Below, piece after piece: positions 1 to 6,390 of a stretch of 23,840 bases of DNA. A program made the position numbers and the translations under genes. Origin of the DNA: an uncultured Streptococcus sp. GTDB taxonomy: Bacteria > Bacillota > Bacilli > Lactobacillales > Streptococcaceae. The notes under the pieces are model-generated. The model saw nothing but the letters and a program-made list of their open reading frames with translations, was not told the origin of the DNA and made no database searches. Location: NCBI RefSeq assembly GCF_938020365.1, contig NZ_CALIIB010000033.1, positions 1-23,840 on the forward strand. The letters run 5' to 3'. How positions within the stretch are numbered: the first letter of the stretch is position 1; each line of letters starts with the position of its first letter.

Positions 1-577
1 TTTTAGTGTTAGGGATGTTTACACCTTTTTGTTTAGCGATAACACCGTCATTTTCAACTTCAACTACAAATTCACGGTTTGCATCGTCTTTTTCTACAAC
101 GCGAAGACCAAGTTTACCATCGTCAACCAATACTTGGCGACCTACTTCAACATCATCATAGATATCAAGTCCACCAGCAACGTTCAAAGCAATCACATCG
201 CGAGTTGATTTGATTCCTTGTTTTGTCGCAACGCGGATTTTTTCACCAGTTTTGTATGAGTACTCTTTTGCTTCGCCTTCGAACAATTCTGTACGGATTT
301 CTGGACCTTTAGTGTCAAGAAGGAAACCAACTTTTTTACCAGCGATTTCTTCCGCACGTTTAACAGTTGCCATACGCTCACCTTGTTCTTGATGGTCACC
401 GTGTGAGAAGTTGAAACGGAAAGTGTTTGCCCCTGCTTCAATCAATTTTGCAATATTTTGAGCTGAAGCTTCAACGTCCAGTTTTTCACCCCAGTATCCG
501 TCTTCACCGAATTTTTTACCACCACGGATTTCTACCGCAGGACCTAAAGTTGCAACGATTTTTACGCGTTTGTTCAT
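1..577 (-). CDS. pyk: pyruvate kinase, N-terminal part (cut by window edge)
   Basis: Pyruvate kinase makes pyruvate and ATP from PEP and ADP in the last step of glycolysis, in the cytoplasm. The first 192 codons are visible and the rest lies beyond position 1. The protein starts MNKRVKIVATLGPAVE. It shows the family's FRFNFSHGDHQEQG segment (substrate and metal region of the TIM barrel) and then LLDTKGPEIRTE. The next stretch (GLDIYDDVEVGRQVLVDDG) is the beginning of the small B domain, which closes over the active site. The start is the ATG at 577, with AGAAGGAG about 12 bases upstream. It lies 52 bases downstream of pfkA on the same strand with no terminator between, so it is probably the second gene of a pfkA-pyk operon. 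The family call is secure; only truncation by the window limits the entry. Confidence 0.97.
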   Translation of the reverse strand, partial: MNKRVKIVATLGPAVEIRGGKKFGEDGYWGEKLDVEASAQNIAKLIEAGANTFRFNFSHGDHQEQGERMATVKRAEEIAGKKVGFLLDTKGPEIRTELFEGEAKEYSYKTGEKIRVATKQGIKSTRDVIALNVAGGLDIYDDVEVGRQVLVDDGKLGLRVVEKDDANREFVVEVENDGVIAKQKGVNIPNTK

Positions 578-629
578 GATATTAAGAAACTCCTTCTACT
601 ATTTGGGGATTTCGCCCCTGATTGACCAA

Positions 630-1640
630 TTAAATATTAATGCTGCGATTGAGCTCTGCTAAGCCGATATCAGCTTTGTGTGGATTGTTGACAACGATTT
701 TGCCATCTGCAGTCAGGCTAAAGAGTGCGCCCTCTTCAGCAGTTCCCAAGATTGGGCTTTCCACCATTTTTTCATTACGGATACCTACGGCAACACCACC
801 GATACCTTCTTTAAGTAGTTTAACGGCATGCGCTCCCATACGAGAAGCCAATACACGGTCGCGAGCAGTTGGTGAACCACCACGTTGGATGTGACCAAGT
901 TCAGTCACGCGGAGGTCGCTAGTATCACCAGCTTCTTTCAGCTTTTTACCAAACTCATCTGCTGACATAACACCTTCAGCAAGAACAATGATATTATGCT
1001 TCTTACCTTTTTCATAGCCACGTTTGATGCTGGCAACGATATCTTCAATCTTGAAGCCTTCTTCAGGAATGATAATTTCATCTGCACCTGTAGCAATACC
1101 TGCCCAAAGTGCGATATCACCAGCGTTACGTCCCATTACTTCAACAACGAAAGTACGACGGTGACTGGATGATGTATCACGGATCTTGTCGATCGCATCC
1201 ATTGCAGTTGTAACAGCAGTATCAAAACCGATAGTGAAATCTGTTCCGACAATGTCATTGTCAATAGTTCCAGGTACACCAACAGCTGGGAAGCCATGCT
1301 CTGTTAAGCGCATCGCACCATGGTAAGAACCGTCTCCACCAATAACAACTACACCTTCAATGCCGTGTTTCTTCAGTTGTTCGATTCCCTTTAATTGCCC
1401 TTCAAGTTTTGCAAACTCAGGGTAGCGTGCTGAATGAAGGAAAGTTCCTCCACGAGAAATAATGTCTCCAACTGAAGTCGCATCGAGTGGATAAATATCA
1501 CCAGCAACCATTCCAGCGTAGCCGCCATAAATCCCATAAACTTCCATTCCTTCGGAAATTGCTTTACGAACAACTGCACGAATAGCAGCATTCATACCAG
1601 GGGCATCTCCACCACTGGTCAAAACAGCAATACGTTTCAT
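630..1640 (-). CDS. pfkA: ATP-dependent 6-phosphofructokinase
   Basis: PfkA phosphorylates fructose 6-phosphate to fructose 1,6-bisphosphate with ATP, the committed step of glycolysis. The 336-residue protein has the normal length of the bacterial allosteric homotetramer. Visible motifs are SGGDAPGMN at 9-17 (ATP loop), GGDGS at 101-105 (ATP and Mg binding), PGTIDND at 123-129 with the catalytic Asp127, and MGRNAGDIAL at 169-178 (sugar phosphate binding). The start has AAAGGAG about 11 bases upstream. The gene is first in the pfkA-pyk pair and follows dnaE by 84 bases on the same strand. It has its own extended -10 element in that gap. Nothing in the sequence looks damaged. Confidence 0.98.
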   Translation of the reverse strand: MKRIAVLTSGGDAPGMNAAIRAVVRKAISEGMEVYGIYGGYAGMVAGDIYPLDATSVGDIISRGGTFLHSARYPEFAKLEGQLKGIEQLKKHGIEGVVVIGGDGSYHGAMRLTEHGFPAVGVPGTIDNDIVGTDFTIGFDTAVTTAMDAIDKIRDTSSSHRRTFVVEVMGRNAGDIALWAGIATGADEIIIPEEGFKIEDIVASIKRGYEKGKKHNIIVLAEGVMSADEFGKKLKEAGDTSDLRVTELGHIQRGGSPTARDRVLASRMGAHAVKLLKEGIGGVAVGIRNEKMVESPILGTAEEGALFSLTADGKIVVNNPHKADIGLAELNRSINI

Positions 1641-1679
1641 TTCGTAATGTGCTCCTTTATCTTTTTAACATTCTTATAG

Positions 1680-1688
1680 ATTATACCA
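1680..1688 (-). promoter_or_regulatory. extended -10 promoter element of pfkA-pyk
   Basis: Read on the minus strand this is TGGTATAAT, a full TATAAT with the TGn extension. It lies 39 bases upstream of the pfkA start codon. No good -35 hexamer is present, which is usual for extended -10 promoters. It would let pfkA-pyk be transcribed independently of dnaE. Confidence 0.65.
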
Positions 1689-1724
1689 CAATCAGAATAA
1701 AAATTCTCTTATTTTCCTGATTTT

Positions 1725-4700
1725 TTACCGAAAAACCGTTTTCATGCTGTAATTTTCTAGTTCAGCTTGAAGTTGGTCTGATTTTTGAACCTGAAAACCT
1801 GATGCAGGAACCGTTTTTTTCTCATTCTCGTAGCGTAGCACCACGGGAATATCCCCTGGGTATCGCTGCAGGATCTCCGCAATCTGCCTGTCGTGACTAG
1901 TATCAGCTAATTGGATCCAAAAGCGTTCTGAGCTTGCTTTCTCCACCTCTGCTAGAACCATCTGTAGTCTGCCATCCCTCTCCTGAATTTTTCCAGTCAG
2001 ATAGTAATAGCCTTTTTCTTGGATTTGCTTGGCAAAACGACGGTAAACCTCTGGAAATAAAGTGACATCCAACTTTTTCTTCGTATCTGTCACTTGCATA
2101 AAAGCCATGTTTTCACCATTTTTTGTGCGAATAACCTTGATAGACTGGACTTCAACTAGAATGGTCGCCTTACTATTATCGGCCAACTCTTCAATCCAGA
2201 CAAAAGAACGATTGGCTTTCTTGGCTAGGCTAATGAGCGGGTGATCACTAAGGCCAATTCCAATCAAGGCTTGCTCCTGCTCAAACTTTTCTGCAGCAGT
2301 AAAATCCTCGGCATCCGTCCATGAATAGCTAGTATCAGCAAATAAACTCCCCAACTCATCTGCAAAGACAAAAAGATTCGGTAGATTGTGCAAAATCTTC
2401 TGTCGATTGGGCTCAAAAACATCAAAGAGCCCTAATTGCACCAAAGGACTTAAAAGTGGCAACTTATGATAACTCTGCGGCAGGCGTAAAATGAAATCTT
2501 CCACACTGCTAAAGGGATTCTTTTGACGCTCTTCTATGATCCAGAAAGCAAAATCTCTTGGCAAGCCCTTGATATTTTTCAGGCCAAGATAGATTTTTCG
2601 CTCCTGAAACTTATCTTTATAGGGAATGTTATGGATGGTCAAGGGAGCTAGCTCAAAGCCAAAGCCGAATGCATCTGTTATATAGTCCGAGCTAGAATAA
2701 TTAAGCATGACATCAAAGAAGATGTCTGGATAGTGAGCCTTGAAATAGGCCAGCTGAAAAGCTAGAGCCGAGTAAGCATAGGCGTGGCTACGGTTGAAGC
2801 CATAGCCGGCAAATTTCTCCATGACCGCAAAGACTTCCTTGGCCTTGGTCTCTGAGTGCCCCAATCTGACAGCTCCCCTGACAAATTCTTCCTCCATTTT
2901 ATGCATTTCAGCAGCATTTTTCTTGCCCATCGCTCGTCGTAAAATATCGGCCTTCCCCAGACTAAAACCACCAAAACGCTGGGCGACCTGCATGACCTGC
3001 TCTTGGTAAAGCATGATGCCATAGGTTGGAGCCAAGATATCCTCCAAGCTCGGATCAATCATCTCCACGCGCTCGCGACCATGCTTGCGCTTGACAAAGT
3101 TATCAATATAGTCACTAGCTCCGGGACGATTGAGAGAGGTGGTAGCCACTACTTCTTCAAACTGGACGGGTTGGACTCTTTTCAAAAGACTGATGGCACC
3201 CGCTTGTTCAAACTGGAAAATACCCTTGGTATTACCCGCTGCAAAGAGGCGTAGAGTTTCCTCATCTTCCAGGTCAATACCAGCAATATCAATATCAACT
3301 CCGTATTTGTCTAGAGTCGCTTCTTTCATCCGCTGGACAAAGGTCAAATTGCGCAGGCCCAGAAAGTCCATCTTAAGCAGTCCATTACTTTCCACACCGT
3401 GGGCATCGTACTGGGTGAGATACATATCCTCCCCGTATTTTAAGGGGATTTGATTGGTCAAATCATCGTCACTCATGACGACACCTGCCGCATGGATTGA
3501 GGTCTGGCGTGGATTTCCTTCGATTTTTTTGGCAATTTCAAAGGCCTTCTGATATTCTAGTTTGCTATTGATAATCTGACGAAAAGCTATATTTCGCTCA
3601 TAAGCAGTGGTTAAGTTGTCTCGAAAGCCGATTTTTTTGGTCATATTGGTCAGCTCGTACTCTGGCAAACCAAAGCGCTTAAAGACATCTCGGATGGCCT
3701 GCTTAGCCCCAAAGGTTGAATAGGTCACAATCTGAGCCGCATGCATGCTACCATAACGATCTCGGACATAGCGAATAAACTCCGGCCGATACACATCGGG
3801 AATATCAATATCAATATCGGGCATGGTATAGCGCTCTAGATTTAGGAAACGTTCAAACAGCAGGTTCTTTTCTACTGGGTCAATGCCTGTAATTTCCAAA
3901 GCATAGGCCACCAGACTGCCAACTGCAGATCCACGGCCCATCCCCATGTAATAACCTTGACTGCGGCCAAAGCGCAGCAAATCCCAGACAATAAGGAAAT
4001 AATCATCAAAGCCCATCTGATGAATGACATCCAGTTCCTGATCCAGCCTTGCTTGATAGACTTCACCTGCAAGTCCTCGCTTGGCTAATCCTGCCTCAGC
4101 TAACTCCCGCAGCTCCTCTACAGCAGGACGCTCAGGATTGAAGCGCGGAAGCTTCAACTCGGTGTTGATTTCATAGTGAACATCAGCTATCAATTGTTCC
4201 AAATTGGGCAAACTCTCTGGAAAGTTTTCAGCGAAAGCTTCTTCTAAAGAGGCTGGGGCTAATAAAAACTCATGGCTCGACAGGTGACCGACCTCTCGCA
4301 AGCTGATATTATCCCGAATCGCCCTCAGCATTTGCAAGGTTTCTAAATCTCCCTGCTCAAAGTAGCGAACCGTATGCAAGGGCAGAACTGGCCTAGTCAA
4401 TTCCTGCCTTGGCGTATCTGGAAAGACCCCAACGTAAAAGTCCAAGCCCAGATCAAGCTGATCCACACCTTCAAAGATTGGTACAATCAGAGCCAGCCCT
4501 TTAAAAAGATGTTGAAAGTCTTCCCAATTTTGACGATTCATCATTTTTAGAGTCGAAATCTTCATCAAATTGCGATAGCCCTGACTATCCAAGGCTAGCA
4601 GTCTCAGATTGAGAAGATTACCATCTTTATAAATTTCCATTTCCAGACCTAGCAAGGGCTGAAGTCCTGCTGCTTTTGCCTCCTCTAGGAAATGATAAGC

Positions 4701-4835
4701 CCCATAAAGATTGTCCACATCCATCATGCCTAGACTTTTGTAGCCCAAGTCCTTGGACCGTTGAACATATTTTTTGATAGAGACTAAACTATCCATAAAG
4801 CTATAAACAGTCTTGGTATCTAGTTGCGTAATCAC
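1725..4835 (-). CDS. dnaE: DNA polymerase III alpha subunit, DnaE type
   Basis: DnaE is a replicative DNA polymerase; in Firmicutes it works beside PolC, mainly extending RNA primers on the lagging strand. I place the start at the GTG at 4835 (1036 residues) because AAGGAG sits 6 bases upstream; an in-frame ATG at 4898 would add 21 residues with no such site. Domain order: PHP domain (about 1-210), polymerase core with GRGSAVGSL at 300-308 and the catalytic aspartates in PDIDID at 339-344, HAAGVVMS and the NRSHAYAYSALAFQLAY helix further on, and a C-terminal OB fold (ATILVEVQSIKVIRTKNG). The PHP metal site is degenerate: the N-terminus reads ITQLDTKTVYSF where metal-binding enzymes have an HxH motif. 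Proofreading is therefore unlikely in this subunit. The C-terminus is intact. Confidence 0.96.
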   Translation of the reverse strand: MITQLDTKTVYSFMDSLVSIKKYVQRSKDLGYKSLGMMDVDNLYGAYHFLEEAKAAGLQPLLGLEMEIYKDGNLLNLRLLALDSQGYRNLMKISTLKMMNRQNWEDFQHLFKGLALIVPIFEGVDQLDLGLDFYVGVFPDTPRQELTRPVLPLHTVRYFEQGDLETLQMLRAIRDNISLREVGHLSSHEFLLAPASLEEAFAENFPESLPNLEQLIADVHYEINTELKLPRFNPERPAVEELRELAEAGLAKRGLAGEVYQARLDQELDVIHQMGFDDYFLIVWDLLRFGRSQGYYMGMGRGSAVGSLVAYALEITGIDPVEKNLLFERFLNLERYTMPDIDIDIPDVYRPEFIRYVRDRYGSMHAAQIVTYSTFGAKQAIRDVFKRFGLPEYELTNMTKKIGFRDNLTTAYERNIAFRQIINSKLEYQKAFEIAKKIEGNPRQTSIHAAGVVMSDDDLTNQIPLKYGEDMYLTQYDAHGVESNGLLKMDFLGLRNLTFVQRMKEATLDKYGVDIDIAGIDLEDEETLRLFAAGNTKGIFQFEQAGAISLLKRVQPVQFEEVVATTSLNRPGASDYIDNFVKRKHGRERVEMIDPSLEDILAPTYGIMLYQEQVMQVAQRFGGFSLGKADILRRAMGKKNAAEMHKMEEEFVRGAVRLGHSETKAKEVFAVMEKFAGYGFNRSHAYAYSALAFQLAYFKAHYPDIFFDVMLNYSSSDYITDAFGFGFELAPLTIHNIPYKDKFQERKIYLGLKNIKGLPRDFAFWIIEERQKNPFSSVEDFILRLPQSYHKLPLLSPLVQLGLFDVFEPNRQKILHNLPNLFVFADELGSLFADTSYSWTDAEDFTAAEKFEQEQALIGIGLSDHPLISLAKKANRSFVWIEELADNSKATILVEVQSIKVIRTKNGENMAFMQVTDTKKKLDVTLFPEVYRRFAKQIQEKGYYYLTGKIQERDGRLQMVLAEVEKASSERFWIQLADTSHDRQIAEILQRYPGDIPVVLRYENEKKTVPASGFQVQKSDQLQAELENYSMKTVFR

Positions 4836-5089
4836 AAAATTCTCCTTGATACAGCTACGATAAATGATGCCTACTAGTAAAAAGAAGACAGAAAACAATA
4901 TATTTTCACTTCTTTATTTTTTCGTTTTACTGAAAATCTATCCCAAGCTCTAACTAGCCTATTTCTTCTTAACCTTCGTCAGTCAAGTAAGTAGAACAAG
5001 AACTAATTTCAGCATTCCTGCTTCTATTATACCTAAATTTCTACAAAGAAGAAACTCAGAGTCTTTTATATTCGGCGACTGTGTTTAAC
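4836..5089. other. intergenic region holding the dnaE leader
   Basis: This AT-rich stretch lies between the dnaE start and the ccpA terminator. I see no convincing gene in it. It contains the dnaE ribosome binding site (CTCCTT on the plus strand, 4842-4847) and a minus-strand -10 candidate near 5026. If that is the promoter, dnaE has a leader of roughly 185 bases. I found no clear riboswitch or strong hairpin in that leader. Confidence 0.5.
5026..5031 (-). promoter_or_regulatory. candidate dnaE -10 element
   Basis: The minus strand reads GGTATAATAG, a perfect TATAAT. The best-spaced -35 is poor (TTTCTT at 17 bases). It is the only full TATAAT in the dnaE upstream gap. The assignment is tentative. 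Confidence 0.4.
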
Positions 5090-5142
5090 TAAAATAAAAA
5101 ATGAGACAGAACTAAATTCTTTTAAAATTTAATTCTGTCCCA
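5090..5142 (-). terminator. ccpA rho-independent terminator with a long AT-rich stem
   Basis: Arms 5102-5118 and 5126-5142 pair over 17 positions on the minus strand, using two G-U wobbles, around a 7-base loop. The minus strand then runs into TTTTTTATTTT. It starts 16 bases after the ccpA stop. The arm containing GGGACAGAAT resembles small repeats I recall from streptococcal intergenic regions. Confidence 0.8.
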
Positions 5143-5158
5143 TTCCGTATCAATTTTA

Positions 5159-6163
5159 TTATTTACGAGTTGATTTACGTTCATTGATCGTATGAGCTAG
5201 GAGAACTTCACGCTCTTCCAACTCTTCTTTATGCATAATCTTCGTCAGCATCCGCATACTAATCGCACCGATGTCATACAGAGGTTGTCCGATAGTAGAC
5301 AGATTAGGGCGAGTAAAGCGAGCAATTTGCGAATCATCGCTAGTAATGATTTCAAAGTCTTCAGGAATACGAACACCTCGATCAGCCAAACCATTAAGCA
5401 AACCTGCTGCCAACTCATCTCCGGTCACAAAGGCCGCCGTAGCCTTTGAAGCAATCAGACGTTCAGCTAGATGATAACCGTCATCGTAGCTATACTTAGA
5501 CTCGAAGACCAAGCCTTCGCTATATGAAATTTTCTTGACCTTCAGAGCTTCTTTGTAGCCAGACAAGCGAATTTTACCATTGATATCATCTACCAAAGGA
5601 CCGCTGACAAAAGCAATTTTCTTGTTGCGCTTAGCCAATAGTTCCACAGCATCAACCGTTGCCTGTTTATAATCAATATTGACACTTGGTAACTGATGCT
5701 CTACATCCACCGTGCCCGCTAGAACCACTGGTGTCCGTGAACGTGAAAATTCTGAGCGGATTTTCTCTGTCAGATGGTAACCCATAAAAATAATACCATC
5801 TACTTGCTTAGAGAAAAGGGTATTAACAACCGAAACTTCCTTGTCATCATCTTCATCGCTGTTTGCCAGGACGATATTGTACTTATACATTTCGGCAATA
5901 TCATCAATCCCTTTGGCTAAAGTAGAGAAGTAACTATTCGTGATATTGGGAATTACAACACCAACTGTGGTCGTCTTTTTGCTGGCCAAACCACGGGCAA
6001 CTGCATTAGGACGATAGTCAAGACGTTCAATTACTTCTAGTACTTTCTTTCGTGTATTTTCTTTTACATTCTTGTTACCATTTACAACTCGGCTGACTGT
6101 CGCCATTGAAACTCCCGCTTCACGGGCGACATCATAAATGGTTACTGTGTCGTCTGTGTTCAT
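5159..6163 (-). CDS. ccpA: catabolite control protein A, LacI family
   Basis: CcpA is the master regulator of carbon catabolite repression in Firmicutes. It binds cre operators when complexed with HPr phosphorylated on Ser46. The 334-residue protein has the usual length. The N-terminal LacI helix-turn-helix is TIYDVAREAGVSMATVSRVV at 8-27, followed by the hinge helix region (RPNAVARGLASKKTTTVGVV) and a periplasmic-binding-protein-like core with ITNSYFSTLAKGIDD. The start has AAAGGAAAC just upstream. The gene is monocistronic, with its own promoter and terminator. Genes for the PEP node (pfkA, pyk, ppc) lie on either side. A cre-like site overlaps its -35, so negative autoregulation is likely. 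Other LacI-family proteins are less likely given the near-typical CcpA sequence from end to end. Confidence 0.96.
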   Translation of the reverse strand: MNTDDTVTIYDVAREAGVSMATVSRVVNGNKNVKENTRKKVLEVIERLDYRPNAVARGLASKKTTTVGVVIPNITNSYFSTLAKGIDDIAEMYKYNIVLANSDEDDDKEVSVVNTLFSKQVDGIIFMGYHLTEKIRSEFSRSRTPVVLAGTVDVEHQLPSVNIDYKQATVDAVELLAKRNKKIAFVSGPLVDDINGKIRLSGYKEALKVKKISYSEGLVFESKYSYDDGYHLAERLIASKATAAFVTGDELAAGLLNGLADRGVRIPEDFEIITSDDSQIARFTRPNLSTIGQPLYDIGAISMRMLTKIMHKEELEEREVLLAHTINERKSTRK

Positions 6164-6182
6164 ATAGTTTCCTTTCTTTTGT

Positions 6183-6199
6183 TGAAAATATCGTTTTCA
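6183..6199. promoter_or_regulatory. palindrome in the ccpA leader, possible operator
   Basis: TGAAAATATCGTTTTCA has perfect 6-base arms (TGAAAA and TTTTCA) around a 5-base centre. It lies just downstream of the predicted ccpA transcription start. It resembles a cre site with three extra bases in the middle. Function is inferred from symmetry and position only. Confidence 0.35.
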
Positions 6200-6215
6200 T
6201 TTTTCTACACTTATC

Positions 6216-6244
6216 ATTGTATCACTAATTGTAAACACTTTCAA
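6216..6244 (-). promoter_or_regulatory. ccpA promoter
   Basis: On the minus strand the -35 is TTGAAA (6239-6244) and the -10 is TACAAT (6216-6221) with a 17-base spacer. A TGn extension precedes the -10. The start codon is about 45 bases downstream of the expected transcription start. Confidence 0.75.
6230..6243. promoter_or_regulatory. cre-like operator overlapping the ccpA -35
   Basis: The minus strand reads TGAAAGTGTTTACA. It matches the cre consensus TGWAANCGNTNWCA at every defined position except the central C, which is T. It covers most of the -35 hexamer of ccpA, where a bound repressor would block RNA polymerase. Confidence 0.6.
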
Positions 6245-6332
6245 GTATTTTAGCGCACAGATATGAAAACTTTTTCATTTTTTATTTACACGAATCGCAG
6301 GAAATGAATTATTGACTCAAAATAGTTTAAAC

Positions 6333-6361
6333 TCAATAAAAAATCGGCTCAAAAGCCGATT
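6333..6361 (-). terminator. ppc rho-independent terminator
   Basis: Arms AATCGGCT and AGCCGATT (6342-6349 and 6354-6361) enclose a 4-base loop. The minus strand continues into TTTTTTATTG. It lies 29 bases after the ppc stop. Confidence 0.88.
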
Positions 6362-6390
6362 CTTTTATATCATTTAAAACTGCTTATACA

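Noticed and set aside
193..441. 82-residue minus-strand ORF inside pyk
   Set aside because: It is a frame-shifted shadow of the pyruvate kinase gene with lysine- and serine-rich nonsense composition.
4836..4898. Upstream ATG extending DnaE by 21 residues
   Set aside because: It lacks a ribosome binding site, and the extension is hydrophobic and unlike DnaE; the GTG at 4835 has AAGGAG at ideal spacing.
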